This document shows, in pieces, positions 45,568 through 54,204 of a stretch of DNA of 64,000 bases. Position numbers and translations under genes: made by a program. Each line of letters begins with the position of its first letter. Position 1 is the first letter of the stretch. Below the pieces are notes generated by a model. That model did not search any database. It was not told the origin of the DNA and was given only the letters and a program-made list of their open reading frames with translations. The stretch is from positions 60,238 to 124,237 of the forward strand of contig CALMJS010000026.1 in NCBI GenBank assembly GCA_937864535.1, in the 5' to 3' direction. This DNA is from an uncultured Paracoccaceae bacterium (GTDB taxonomy: Bacteria > Pseudomonadota > Alphaproteobacteria > Rhodobacterales > Rhodobacteraceae).

Positions 45568-48075
45568 TTAACCGTCGATGCGGATGACCGCGTTCTTCGG
45601 ATCGTAGGGGCTGTCCTCGACGATTTCGCAGTCCCACATCTGGCCCATGATCTTGACCTGCAACTTGGTGCCGACCACGGCCAGCTCGGGCTTGACGTAG
45701 CCCATGCCGATCTGCTTGCCAAAATGGACCGAGTAGCCACCCGAGGTCAGACGGCCGACGTAGTTGCCGTCCAGATCGCGCAGCGCTTCCTTGCCCCACG
45801 GATCGGCATCCGCCGGACCGTCGATCAGCAGCGTCACGCACATCGACCGGATGCCCTTGTCGAGCATCGCCTGCTTGCCGTTGAACTCTTTGGACAGGTC
45901 GATAAAGCGGTCCAGACCAGCCTCGGCGGGGGTCGCGTCGCGGCCCAGTTCGTTGCCAAAGGCGCGGTAGGATTTCTCCTGACGCAGCCAGTTCTGGGCG
46001 CGGGCGCCGACCGGCTTCAGCCCGTGCTTTTCACCAACGGACCAGATCAGGTTCCACAGGTATTTGCCCATCTCGATCGGGTGGTGGAGTTCCCAGCCCA
46101 ACTCGCCGGTGTAGGCCACGCGGACGGCACGGACGGGGCACATGCCCAGTTCGATGTCGCGGTACGACAGCCACGGGAACCGTTTGTTGCCCAGAACGGT
46201 GTCGATGTCGGCGTCCTTGACGATGTCCTTGAGGATGGCACGGCTGTTCGGCCCTGCCAGCGCAAACACGCCCCACTGGGTGGTCACGTCGTGGATATCG
46301 ATGTAGCCGCCACCGTTGCCCATGAAATCTTCGGCCGATTTCCGCAGGAAGTCCGCATCGTAGTCGGTCCATGCGCCAGCCGAGATGAGGTAGTACTCGT
46401 TCTCTTTGAGGCGGACTATGGTGTATTCGGTGCGGGTCGTGCCCGTGTCGGTCAGCGCGTAGGTCAGGTTGATACGGCCAACGTTCGGCAGCTTGTTACA
46501 GGTAAAGTGGTCGAGGAACGCAGTCGCGCCCGGGCCACGCACCAGATGCTTGGTAAAGGCGGTCGCGTCGATGATACCGGCGGTTTCGCGGACGGCTTTG
46601 GCCTCCTCCACGGCATACTGCCACCACTCGCCACGGCGGAACGAACGGCTGTCATGGTCGAACGACGACGGTGCATCGAGCGGGCCGTAGTAGTTCGGAC
46701 GTTCCCAGCCGTTGACCTGACCGAACTGTGCGCCCAGCGCCTTTTGCGCATCGTAGTTCGGCGCGGTGCGCAGCGGACGGCAGGCTTCGCGCTCCTCATC
46801 AGGGTGGTGCAGAATAAAGACGTGCTCGTAGCATTCCTCGTTCTTGCGGGCCGCGTATTCGGTGGTCATCCACGAGCCGTACCGCTTGGGGTCGAGGCTG
46901 GCCATGTCGATCTCGGCCTCGCCCTGCGTCATCAGCTGGGCAAGGTAGTAGCCGGTGCCACCAGCGGCGGTGATGCCAAAGCTGAAGCCTTCGGCCAGCC
47001 ACATGTTGCGCAGACCCGGAGCCGGACCCACCAGCGGGTTACCATCGGGGGTGTAGCAGATCGGGCCGTTGAAGTCGTCCTTCAGACCCACGGTTTCCGA
47101 GGTCGGAATACGGTGGATCATCGACATGTATTCTTCTTCGATCCGGTCGAGGTCGAGCGGGAACAGGTCAGCACGGAAGCTATCCGGAACGCCGTATTCG
47201 AACCGCGCCGGAGCGCCGCGTTCGTACGGCCCGAGGATCCAGCCGCCACGCTCTTCGCGGACGTACCACTTCGCATCGGCATCCCGCAGCACGGGGTGTT
47301 CGGCGTTGCCAGCAGCGCGATAGGCCTGCAGCGCCGGATCGGGCTCGGTCACGATGAACTGGTGTTCGACGGGGATCGCGGGGATCTTGATTCCCAGCAG
47401 TTTCGCGGTGCGCTGCGCGTGGTTGCCGGTCGCGGTCACGACGTGTTCGGCAGAGATCACGGTCTGCTCTTCGGAGGGAACAAGGTTGCCACCGCGTTCG
47501 ACCATCTTGGTCACGGTCACATCCCAGTGGTCGCCCATCCATTTATAGCCATCGACCTGCCACTTGCGTTCGATGATCACGCCACGCTGGCGGGCACCCT
47601 TGGCCATCGCCTGCGTCACGTCCGCGGGGTTGATGTAGCCGTCCTGCGGGTGGAACAGCGCACCGACGAGGTCTTCGGTCCGCACGAGCGGCCAACGCTC
47701 CTTGATCTGGGCCGGCGTGAGGAATTCGTGGTACACACCGGCGGTTTCGGCCACCGACGAATACAGCATGTATTCGTCCATCCGCTCTTGGGTCTGGGCC
47801 ATACGCAGGTTGCCGCAGATCGAAAAACCGGCGTTCAGGCCGGTTTCCGCCTCGAGCTGTTTGTACAGATCGACCGAGTATTTGTGGATGTGGGTGGTCG
47901 CATAGGACATGTTGAACAGCGGCAACAGGCCGGCTGCGTGCCATGTCGAACCCGAGGTGAGTTCGTCACGCTCCAGCAACATAACATCCGACCATCCGGC
48001 TTTGGCCAAATGGTAGGCGATCGACGCGCCGACAGCACCACCGCCGACGACCAGAGCTTTGACTTGGGTTTTCAT
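45568..48075 (-). CDS. FAD-dependent dimethylglycine/sarcosine dehydrogenase-like protein with GcvT domain
   Basis: The 835-residue protein joins an N-terminal FAD-binding DAO domain (VVGGGAVGASIAYHLAKAG near residues 7-25, GSTWHAAGLLPLF for the covalent-flavin type His region) to a C-terminal GcvT/folate-binding domain (GWELHHPIEMGKYLWNLIW, GIRSMCVTLLIDGPADADP). This is the build of dimethylglycine and sarcosine dehydrogenases, which oxidise N-methyl groups and pass the one-carbon unit to tetrahydrofolate. It fits downstream of betaine demethylation, but no demethylase is in the window. The start at 48075 has GGAG seven bases upstream. DMGDH versus another N-methyl substrate is undecided. 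Confidence 0.85.
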   Translation of the reverse strand: MKTQVKALVVGGGAVGASIAYHLAKAGWSDVMLLERDELTSGSTWHAAGLLPLFNMSYATTHIHKYSVDLYKQLEAETGLNAGFSICGNLRMAQTQERMDEYMLYSSVAETAGVYHEFLTPAQIKERWPLVRTEDLVGALFHPQDGYINPADVTQAMAKGARQRGVIIERKWQVDGYKWMGDHWDVTVTKMVERGGNLVPSEEQTVISAEHVVTATGNHAQRTAKLLGIKIPAIPVEHQFIVTEPDPALQAYRAAGNAEHPVLRDADAKWYVREERGGWILGPYERGAPARFEYGVPDSFRADLFPLDLDRIEEEYMSMIHRIPTSETVGLKDDFNGPICYTPDGNPLVGPAPGLRNMWLAEGFSFGITAAGGTGYYLAQLMTQGEAEIDMASLDPKRYGSWMTTEYAARKNEECYEHVFILHHPDEEREACRPLRTAPNYDAQKALGAQFGQVNGWERPNYYGPLDAPSSFDHDSRSFRRGEWWQYAVEEAKAVRETAGIIDATAFTKHLVRGPGATAFLDHFTCNKLPNVGRINLTYALTDTGTTRTEYTIVRLKENEYYLISAGAWTDYDADFLRKSAEDFMGNGGGYIDIHDVTTQWGVFALAGPNSRAILKDIVKDADIDTVLGNKRFPWLSYRDIELGMCPVRAVRVAYTGELGWELHHPIEMGKYLWNLIWSVGEKHGLKPVGARAQNWLRQEKSYRAFGNELGRDATPAEAGLDRFIDLSKEFNGKQAMLDKGIRSMCVTLLIDGPADADPWGKEALRDLDGNYVGRLTSGGYSVHFGKQIGMGYVKPELAVVGTKLQVKIMGQMWDCEIVEDSPYDPKNAVIRIDG

Positions 48076-48230
48076 AGGGCGACTCCGCATAAACTTGGCC
48101 GCAGATTGCCCTAAATACGGCGCACATCAACGAAAACTGCCGACGCTCAAAGATACAAAAACGACAGGCCTAACATTCCCGCAATAGTCCACGTTAGTAG
48201 AAGCACGATCAACTGGAAGGGGTTTCCGAA

Positions 48231-48368
48231 ATGCTGCGTTTATTCCAATGGCCGCTGGCACTGGCATTAACCTTTGTCGGCGCTCCTACGGTCCAAGATC
48301 ACTCAGTAGACCCGTCGCAAATCGCGATCTTTGCGCCGCTACTGACTGAGCTGCCGCAGGTGGCCTAA
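48231..48368 (+). CDS. Possible small peptide with hydrophobic N-terminus (45 aa)
   Basis: A 45-codon frame starts at ATG 48231 behind an AAGGGG site and ends at TAA 48366-48368. The product (MLRLFQWPLALALTFVGAPT and a more polar remainder) resembles a signal or anchor peptide followed by a short tail ending LPQVA. A perfect ten-pair hairpin follows within seven bases. I recognise no family. It is the only ORF I can support between the flavoprotein and panC; comparison with relatives would be needed to be sure that it is expressed. Confidence 0.4.
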   Translation: MLRLFQWPLALALTFVGAPTVQDHSVDPSQIAIFAPLLTELPQVA

Positions 48369-48374
48369 ACCATG

Positions 48375-48404
48375 GGTTCGGGACGGTTTTTACTGTCCCG
48401 AACC
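48375..48404 (+). terminator. hairpin after the 45-aa ORF
   Basis: GGTTCGGGAC (48375-48384) pairs perfectly with GTCCCGAACC (48395-48404) around a T-rich ten-base loop. No T run follows the stem, so termination is possible but not certain. The stretch from here to panC shows no gene. Confidence 0.5.
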
Positions 48405-48542
48405 ACCCACTGCGGGCGAAACCGTCGTGATTTCGACTGACAGCACCGACAACCTCACGCCCTGTTAGCGCCAAACCTGCCCAAGCGGCTTGCCGCATTG
48501 CGGCGGTGTCGCTAAACCTCGCCTATCCGCAGGGGAGGAAAC

Positions 48543-49400
48543 ATGCAGATTTGTCGGTCGATCAGCGACGTGCGCGCCGCTGTGCGGGCTATGCGCCAAA
48601 AGGGTCAGACCATCGGCCTCGTGCCGACGATGGGGGCGCTGCACGCTGGTCATATGGCACTCGTCGCGGCAGCCAAGGCTGACAACGATGCCGTGATCGC
48701 GACGATTTTCGTCAATCCGACCCAATTCGGCAATCCCGAAGACCTGCTGAAATACCCCCGCACCGAAGAGGCCGACCTCGCTCTACTTGAGGCGGCAGGG
48801 GTGAGCGCGGTTTTCCTGCCCGGCGTCGAGGATATGTATCCAGACGGCGCGGAAACCATCGTCGAAACGACGAAACTGGCCAATATGCTGCACGGTCTGG
48901 TCCGTCCGGGACATTACCGCGGGGTCTGCACCGTGGTGACCAAACTGTTCAACATCGCCACCGCCGACAACGCCTATTTCGGAGAAAAAGACTATCAGCA
49001 GCTCCAGGTCATCCGCCGGATGGCGATGGACCTGAACGTGCCGACCGCCGTCCACGGTGTCCCCACCGTCCGCGAAACCGACGGTCTGGCGATGTCGTCG
49101 CGCAATGTCCGCCTCAATGCCGCCGACCGCGCTGCGGCGGTGGTGCTGAATGCCGCCCTGACACAGGCCGAACGGGCCGCCGCCTCGGGCGCGTCAATCG
49201 AGCAGATCGCGGCGGAAATCCGTGCTATCATCACCGCAGAGCCCCGCGCCCGTCTGGTGGCCATCGACATCGTTCAGGCCCTGACGCTGGCCCCGGTGTC
49301 CGGCCATCCCGGCGGCACCATCGGCATCATGATTTCGGCCGAATTCGGCCCGGCAGACAATACCGTCCTGCTGATTGACCAGAGGGAGATCACCCTATGA
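48543..49400 (+). CDS. panC: Pantothenate synthetase
   Basis: The enzyme joins pantoate and beta-alanine with ATP to give pantothenate, the precursor of CoA. The 285-residue protein has [15 protein letters not shown], the HIGH-like nucleotide motif, [25 protein letters not shown], and MSSRNVRL, the KMSKS-like loop. GGGGAGGAAAC precedes the ATG at 48543. Its TGA overlaps the panB start by four bases, so the two final pantothenate steps are coupled. Confidence 0.96.
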   Translation: MQICRSISDVRAAVRAMRQKGQTIGLVPTMGALHAGHMALVAAAKADNDAVIATIFVNPTQFGNPEDLLKYPRTEEADLALLEAAGVSAVFLPGVEDMYPDGAETIVETTKLANMLHGLVRPGHYRGVCTVVTKLFNIATADNAYFGEKDYQQLQVIRRMAMDLNVPTAVHGVPTVRETDGLAMSSRNVRLNAADRAAAVVLNAALTQAERAAASGASIEQIAAEIRAIITAEPRARLVAIDIVQALTLAPVSGHPGGTIGIMISAEFGPADNTVLLIDQREITL

Positions 49401-50209
49401 GCACCCAACCCCAACGGGTACGCCGCACCACCGTGCCGCAAATCGCCCGCCGCAAGGGCGGTGACCCGATCGTCTCGCTGACCAGCTATCACGCCCACAC
49501 CGCGGCCATCGTCGACAAATACGCCGATTTTATCCTCGTGGGGGATAGTCTGGGGATGGTGATGCACGGCATGGAATCGACCGTCGGCGTGCCGCTCGAT
49601 CTGATGATCATGCATGGCAAGGCCGTGGTGCGCGGCACCAAAAAGGCGCTGATCGTGGTGGACATGCCCTTTGGTACCTATGAGGAAAGCCCGAACATGG
49701 CGTTCCGCAATGCCGCCAAGATCATGAAGGAAACCGGTTGTGGCGCGGTTAAGCTCGAGGGCGGCAAGCGGATGGCCGAAACCATCAAATTCCTCGTCGA
49801 ACGCGGGATTCCGGTCATGGCGCATATCGGCCTGACGCCGCAATCCTCGCACGTTATGGGCGGGTTCAAGACTCAGGGCCGCGACGAAGACAGCTGGCCC
49901 CTGCACGAAGAAGACGCCCGCGCCGTCACCGAGGCTGGCGCCTTTGCCATCGTGCTGGAGGGGATGGTCGAACCTCTGGCGGCCAAGATCACCCGGCAAA
50001 TCGACATTCCGACCATCGGGATCGGGGCCTCTGCCCAATGCGACGGGCAGATTCTGGTGCTCGAGGATATGTTGGGCCTGAACCCGTGGACGCCGAAATT
50101 CGTCAAGGAATACGGCAGCCTCGGCGCGATGATCGAACAGGCCGTGTCCGATTACGCCGAAGAGGTGAAAACCCGCGCGTTTCCCGGAGAAGACCACGTC
50201 TACCGCTGA
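49397..50209 (+). CDS. panB: 3-methyl-2-oxobutanoate hydroxymethyltransferase
   Basis: The enzyme makes ketopantoate from alpha-ketoisovalerate and methylene-tetrahydrofolate. The 270-residue TIM-barrel protein has [31 protein letters not shown] in two pieces with the metal-binding Asp, [10 protein letters not shown], and [10 protein letters not shown]. The ATG at 49397 overlaps the end of panC, and a hairpin 26 bases after the stop may end the operon. Confidence 0.96.
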   Translation: MSTQPQRVRRTTVPQIARRKGGDPIVSLTSYHAHTAAIVDKYADFILVGDSLGMVMHGMESTVGVPLDLMIMHGKAVVRGTKKALIVVDMPFGTYEESPNMAFRNAAKIMKETGCGAVKLEGGKRMAETIKFLVERGIPVMAHIGLTPQSSHVMGGFKTQGRDEDSWPLHEEDARAVTEAGAFAIVLEGMVEPLAAKITRQIDIPTIGIGASAQCDGQILVLEDMLGLNPWTPKFVKEYGSLGAMIEQAVSDYAEEVKTRAFPGEDHVYR

Positions 50210-50234
50210 TCGTTACAGTCGGTAATCAAACGTT

Positions 50235-50266
50235 ATGGACGCCGGGGTTGTGCCTCCGGCGTCCAT
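50235..50266 (+). terminator. terminator after panB
   Basis: ATGGACGCCGG (50235-50245) pairs with CCGGCGTCCAT (50256-50266) around ten bases, followed by TCTATTC. It lies 26 bases past the panB stop and before the lipoprotein gene. Confidence 0.65.
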
Positions 50267-50312
50267 TCTATTCAAGGGCGCACTCCATCAGTTGAACCAG
50301 AAAGGAGTGACC

Positions 50313-50867
50313 ATGAACCGCAGAACGCTATTGGCCCTCTTCGCTGGCGTGGCCATGACCGCTTGCGCCCCGCTGCCCAACACCAACCCGATCAGCCGCG
50401 ACGTGCGCACCGCGCTGACCTTTGCGACGATCGAGGTCCATACCGGCGGCGCCGCCTTCGAGAGCACCCGCGCCGCCGATTACTCCAGCAGCCTCGCCCC
50501 CGAGCTAAAGGCCCTGCTGGAACAGGAATTTGTCGACCGCATGGATAGCGGCGGCGTGACCATGGTTGTCGATATTGCCCGCCTGAACGTGGCTGGCGCG
50601 ACGACCACCGCCTTTGGCCGCGACCGGTCGCTGCTGCAGGGTTCTGTGCGGGTGATGGACGGAGACCTCGTGTTGGGTACCTATGCGATCAACGTCGTCT
50701 TCGGCGATGCCGCCCAGACCCGGGCCGGTGCCCTCCTCGGCAGCGCGATCAATTCCGGCGACGGCTACTATCGCGACCTGCTCTCGGGCTTTGCCCGCGA
50801 CACCCGCGAACAGGTGCTGGGCAGCGACCTGCCCGGCCAGCGCCTGATCCGGCAATTGTCGAACTGA
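50313..50867 (+). CDS. Hypothetical outer-membrane-type lipoprotein (184 aa)
   Basis: The 184-residue product has a short signal (MNRRTLLALFAGVAM) and a lipobox MTAC (Cys18), so it should be lipid-anchored and probably periplasm-facing. The mature part has no domain that I recognise; it is mixed alpha/beta and contains DYSSSLAPELKALLEQEFVDR and a Gly/Ser-rich GALLGSAINSGDGYYRDLL. AAAGGAG precedes the ATG at 50313. A strong GC hairpin follows the stop. It lies between panB and the quinone oxidoreductase gene, with no clear functional link to either. Confidence 0.72.
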   Translation: MNRRTLLALFAGVAMTACAPLPNTNPISRDVRTALTFATIEVHTGGAAFESTRAADYSSSLAPELKALLEQEFVDRMDSGGVTMVVDIARLNVAGATTTAFGRDRSLLQGSVRVMDGDLVLGTYAINVVFGDAAQTRAGALLGSAINSGDGYYRDLLSGFARDTREQVLGSDLPGQRLIRQLSN

Positions 50868-50876
50868 TCCTGCCCC

Positions 50877-50905
50877 GCGGCGGCTGCTCTCTGGACAGCC
50901 GCCGC
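50877..50905 (+). terminator. hairpin after the lipoprotein gene
   Basis: GCGGCGGCTG (50877-50886) pairs with CAGCCGCCGC (50896-50905) around nine bases. No T run follows, so it may act as an mRNA 3' stabiliser or weak terminator. Confidence 0.5.
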
Positions 50906-50945
50906 CCCCTGCCCTAGCTCTGGTGGCAACCGCAGGGAGGATACC

Positions 50946-51923
50946 ATGACATCCAGAACCATCATCATCGAACAGCACGGCGGTCCGGAGGTCCTGACCC
51001 TCGTCCGGCGCGAGATCGGCGAACCCGGCCCCGGCCAGATCCGCATCCGCCACCACGCCGTCGGCCTCAATTTCATCGACTGCTACCAGCGTTCCGGCCT
51101 GTATCCGATGCAGCTTCCTGCTGCCCTCGGGATGGAGGCCGCCGGCATCGTCGAAGCGGTCGGCGAAGGTGTCACCCACCTCAAACCGGGGGATCGCGCC
51201 GCCTATGCCAGCCAGCCGCCGGGGGCCTATTGCGATACCCGCGTCATGCCCGCGGCTCAGGTCTGCCCCCTGCCCGACGCCATCAGCTTTGACGAGGGCG
51301 CGGCGATGATGCTCAAGGGGCTGACGGTGCAGTACCTGTTCCGACGCACCGTGCCGATCAAACGCGGCGACACCGTCCTCTTTCACGCTGCCGCCGGCGG
51401 CGTCGGGCTGATCGCCTGCCAATGGGCCCGCTCCGAAGGCATCACGCTCATCGGCACCGCTGGCAGCGACGACAAATGCCAGCTCGCGCTCGATCACGGC
51501 GCAACCCACTGCATCAACTACCGCACTCAGGACTTCGCCGCCCGCGTGCGCGAGCTGACCAATGGGCGCGGCGTCGATGTGGTGATGGACAGCGTCGGGG
51601 CCGACACCTTTGACGGCTCGCTGAATTCCCTGCGCCCGCTGGGCATGATGATCAGCTTCGGCAATGCCTCCGGCCCGGTGCCGCCGTTCAACCTCGCCAC
51701 CCTCGCCGCCAAAGGGTCGCTGCAGATCACGCGCCCGACGCTCTTTACCCACATCGCCGATCACGCCACCTGCCAGTCGATGGCCGCTGACCTGTTTGCA
51801 AAGGTCACCTCCGGCGCTGTCACTATCGAAATCGGCCAGCGGTTCCCGCTTGAGGACATCCAGACCGCGCATCGCACGCTGGAATCCCGGGCCACGACCG
51901 GCTGTACGGTTTTGACACTTTGA
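50946..51923 (+). CDS. qor: NADPH:quinone oxidoreductase (zinc-free MDR family)
   Basis: The 325-residue medium-chain dehydrogenase has the QOR pattern of GLNFIDCYQRSGLYP, PAALGMEAAGIVEAVGEGVTH (two pieces) and the cofactor loop HAAAGGVGLIACQWARSEG near residues 138-156, without the zinc ligands of alcohol dehydrogenases. It would reduce quinones or enals with NADPH in the cytoplasm. GGGAGGA precedes the ATG. It is followed by an imperfect stem-loop and a small gene. The real substrate is unknown. Confidence 0.9.
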   Translation: MTSRTIIIEQHGGPEVLTLVRREIGEPGPGQIRIRHHAVGLNFIDCYQRSGLYPMQLPAALGMEAAGIVEAVGEGVTHLKPGDRAAYASQPPGAYCDTRVMPAAQVCPLPDAISFDEGAAMMLKGLTVQYLFRRTVPIKRGDTVLFHAAAGGVGLIACQWARSEGITLIGTAGSDDKCQLALDHGATHCINYRTQDFAARVRELTNGRGVDVVMDSVGADTFDGSLNSLRPLGMMISFGNASGPVPPFNLATLAAKGSLQITRPTLFTHIADHATCQSMAADLFAKVTSGAVTIEIGQRFPLEDIQTAHRTLESRATTGCTVLTL

Positions 51924-51930
51924 CCCCATT

Positions 51931-51963
51931 GGAATAGGGCCGAAATCCTTTTGGTCCTATTCC
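51931..51963 (+). other. stem-loop between qor and small gene
   Basis: GGAATAGGGCC (51931-51941) pairs with GGTCCTATTCC (51953-51963) around eleven bases, with one G-T pair. It begins eight bases after the qor stop and lacks a T run after it. Confidence 0.5.
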
Positions 51964-52019
51964 CAAACATCCCCGATCTTTGCGACGTTAAGGCAGCATC
52001 CGATCAAGAGGAGCGCGCC

Positions 52020-52280
52020 ATGACACTCGCCCAGTCCACCACCGCCGACCTTCGGCTGCCCGAGGGGCTTTCCCTCGAGGATTGCGTCTGTCTGGCCAAG
52101 GCTGCGGCAAACGGCGGCACCATCAGCGTGTCGGATCTCGCCCCGCTTGTGACCGCAGACGAGGACCCGAAAACCTGGGCCACGCGCAAACTTCGGATTC
52201 TGGCGCTCAAGGGCCTTATTCGCCGCGCGGACAATCTGGACCGCTCCGAACCGCGCTATGCGCTGACAGAGATCCTCTGA
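52020..52280 (+). CDS. Small hypothetical protein (86 aa)
   Basis: The 86-residue protein begins at ATG 52020 with GAGGAG six bases before it. It looks helical and may contain a winged-helix-like part, with LEDCVCLAKAAANGGTISVSDLAPL and TWATRKLRILALKGLIRRADN, arranged as expected for a small DNA-binding or MarR-like domain; this is only a pattern impression. No signal peptide or membrane segment. It follows qor with a stem-loop between and converges on mch across an extragenic element. Confidence 0.65.
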   Translation: MTLAQSTTADLRLPEGLSLEDCVCLAKAAANGGTISVSDLAPLVTADEDPKTWATRKLRILALKGLIRRADNLDRSEPRYALTEIL

Positions 52281-52289
52281 CCGCGCTTT

Positions 52290-52345
52290 CATCTTTCCCG
52301 AAATACCTCCGCCGGAGGCATCGGCTTCGCCCCAGCGAAGCCGAT
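52290..52345 (+). repeat. dispersed extragenic element, degenerate copy 4
   Basis: TTTCCCGAAATACCTCCGCCGG is shortened here to CCCGAAATACCTCCG, followed by ATCGGCTTCGC pairing with GCGAAGCCGAT; the GGGGGCAGAGCCCCC part is missing. It lies just beyond the stop of leftward mch. Confidence 0.45.
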
Positions 52346-52356
52346 ATGCGACCCGG

Positions 52357-53385
52357 TCACATCGGCATCAGCGCCCAATAATCGAGATCGAGCAGAACCC
52401 CCGGCACATACTTGCCGTCTTCGCCACGCAACTGCCCGACAGTCCCGTCGCTGGTCGCGACCAGCCGAAGGCGGATCGCACCGACACCGGGAACCTGGGT
52501 TTCCGCCTTGTCCAGCACCTCGGACCACGCCTTGATCGTGGTGCCAGAAAAACACGGGTTGGCATGGGCACCACCGTTCAGGCCGACGATCATCTGCGCA
52601 TTGGCCAGACCGTTGAACGACAGGGCGCGGGCCATCGAAATCACGTGCCCGCCATAGATCAAACGGCCCTCGGGACGGAACGTCAGGTCAAAATGCACCT
52701 TGGCGGTGTTTTGCCACAGGCGGGTGGCAATCATATGCTCGGCCTCTTCGATGGTGACGCCGTCAACATGGTCGATCACCTCGCCGATGGCATAATCGCC
52801 CCAACGATGCGCCTCTCCGGCCAGACCGAAATCATAGTCCTCGAACGTCAAACCGTCCGGAATCGCCAGATCTTCGACTGCCAGCACCTTTTTCAGCGCC
52901 GGAACTACCTCGGCCGGGGCGGGCGCGGCGCTATCGCGTTTGCGCACCATCACCCAGCGCACATATTCCAGAACGACCTCATCATTCTGGTTCAGGCCCC
53001 GGGTGCGGACATAGACGACGCCGGTCTTGCCGTTCGAGTTTTCCTTGAGGCCGATCACCTCTGACTCGGAGCGCAGTGTATCGCCCGGATAGACCGGCAT
53101 CAGCCAGCGCCCCTCGGCATAACCGAGGTTGGCCACCGCATTCAGCGACACATCCGGAACCGTTTTCCCGAACACGATGTGGAACGCCAGCAGATCGTCA
53201 ACCGGCGATCCCTCCAGCCCGCACTCTGCCGCGAACACATCCGACGAATAGAGAGCATGCCGCGCCGGATAGAGCGCGTGATAGAGGGCGCGCTCGCCCT
53301 CGGCCACGGTCCGAGGCACGGCATGGCGGATCACTTGGCCCACGGTGTAATCTTCGAAAAAACGGCCCGGATTGGTCTTGGTCAT
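52357..53385 (-). CDS. mch: Mesaconyl-CoA hydratase (MaoC family)
   Basis: In the ethylmalonyl-CoA pathway this enzyme hydrates mesaconyl-C1-CoA to beta-methylmalyl-CoA. The 342-residue tandem hotdog-fold protein has FFEDYTVGQVIRHAVPRTV, VYPGDTLRSESEVIG, HRWGDYAIGEVIDHVDGVTI and YGGHVISMARALSFNGL, and its length equals that of Rhodobacter Mch. The ATG overlaps the DUF1737 gene's stop by four bases, and the malyl-CoA thioesterase-like mcl2 heads the same leftward cluster, both of which support the assignment. A different MaoC substrate is the main alternative. Confidence 0.88.
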   Translation of the reverse strand: MTKTNPGRFFEDYTVGQVIRHAVPRTVAEGERALYHALYPARHALYSSDVFAAECGLEGSPVDDLLAFHIVFGKTVPDVSLNAVANLGYAEGRWLMPVYPGDTLRSESEVIGLKENSNGKTGVVYVRTRGLNQNDEVVLEYVRWVMVRKRDSAAPAPAEVVPALKKVLAVEDLAIPDGLTFEDYDFGLAGEAHRWGDYAIGEVIDHVDGVTIEEAEHMIATRLWQNTAKVHFDLTFRPEGRLIYGGHVISMARALSFNGLANAQMIVGLNGGAHANPCFSGTTIKAWSEVLDKAETQVPGVGAIRLRLVATSDGTVGQLRGEDGKYVPGVLLDLDYWALMPM

Positions 53386-53585
53386 AGCTGTCCCAGTTTG
53401 ATCTCTCTTGAATATTCGGCCTCTACCTCTTTGACGACAGCCTGCCCGCAGCGCATCACGCCGCGTGCCGCATCAAAGGAATAGGTCGGATTGCCATAGA
53501 GTTCCCATCCCTTTGACAGGGCTTCGGTCACCTTATGGCAGAAGTCCGCGGTGTCATCCTCGGACAGAAAACGATAGGCTTTCAT
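53382..53585 (-). CDS. DUF1737 domain protein (67 aa)
   Basis: The 67-residue protein begins MKAYRFLSEDDTADFCHKV and has GWELYGNPTYSFDAARGVMRCGQAVVKEV in two pieces, the pattern of DUF1737 proteins, which resemble a small ferredoxin-like beta-alpha fold and have no known role. It starts at the ATG complementary to 53583-53585 and ends with a four-base overlap with mch, so it is coupled to mch. Its frame is open upstream to 53702 without support. It lies between nnrU-like and mch. Confidence 0.8.
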   Translation of the reverse strand: MKAYRFLSEDDTADFCHKVTEALSKGWELYGNPTYSFDAARGVMRCGQAVVKEVEAEYSREIKLGQL

Positions 53586-53628
53586 AACTGTACATCCAAA
53601 GTGGGGCCGCGCCCCACCGCGGGACGCC

Positions 53629-54174
53629 TCAGCCGAAGGGGACGTATCCCAACAGGATGTGGATATAACCGATCCCGCCCGTGACCACCACGGCGCCGAC
53701 AATTGCGGCCAGTTCCTTGCTCGCCGGTCCTGCGGGGGGCGGCGCCCAGCCGGGTTCCTGACTGTTGATCATCAGGATCGACACCAGCGCCCAGATCAGC
53801 AGACCGCCGAACAGCACCACCGATGCCCAGTCGCCATTGACCAGCAGATGCGCGACGGCCCACAAAATCACGGCCAGCAACTGCGGATGCCGCAACTGTC
53901 TGGCAATCCAGGTTTTCATGCCGGCTGCTGCAAACAGATACATCGACACCAGCATCAGCAAATTGTTCAGGTGCCGGGCCGAGGCGCTGGCTGCATACAG
54001 GATACCGCTGTCCCAGCTGCGATAGCCCAGAACCATCAGCGCGATCCCGGCAAAGGACGCGATGGCCACCATGCCGCGCGCCTTGTCCCCCATTTCGGCC
54101 CGATAGGTCGGGGCCAGCCGCTTGAACAGATGCGACATCGACCACAACAAAAGTCCGAGTACAAGCAGTGCCAT
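53629..54174 (-). CDS. NnrU family membrane protein
   Basis: The 181-residue protein has five to six hydrophobic segments and the NnrU-type features SHLFKRLAP, RHLNNLLMLVSMYLFAAAG, IARQLRHPQLLAVILWAVAHLLVNGDWAS (in pieces). NnrU proteins are isoprenylcysteine-methyltransferase-like membrane proteins, originally found with denitrification genes, of unknown function. GGAGG precedes the ATG at 54174. Here it is located 30 bases after mcl2 in the ethylmalonyl-CoA cluster, a placement that does not point to nitrogen oxide metabolism. Confidence 0.85.
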   Translation of the reverse strand: MALLVLGLLLWSMSHLFKRLAPTYRAEMGDKARGMVAIASFAGIALMVLGYRSWDSGILYAASASARHLNNLLMLVSMYLFAAAGMKTWIARQLRHPQLLAVILWAVAHLLVNGDWASVVLFGGLLIWALVSILMINSQEPGWAPPPAGPASKELAAIVGAVVVTGGIGYIHILLGYVPFG

Positions 54175-54204
54175 CCTGTGCCTCCGGCGGCACCAGATGC
54201 CGCA

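Noticed and set aside
44842..48114. A 1090-codon open frame opposite ymdB-like and the flavoprotein gene
   Set aside because: It is antisense to two well-supported genes and its translation is rich in His, Arg, Val and Gln, as expected from the reverse strand of GC-rich codons.
50235..50312. Upstream extension of the lipoprotein gene to 50235
   Set aside because: The extension covers the panB terminator hairpin, and the ATG at 50313 has an AAAGGAG site followed by a normal lipoprotein signal.
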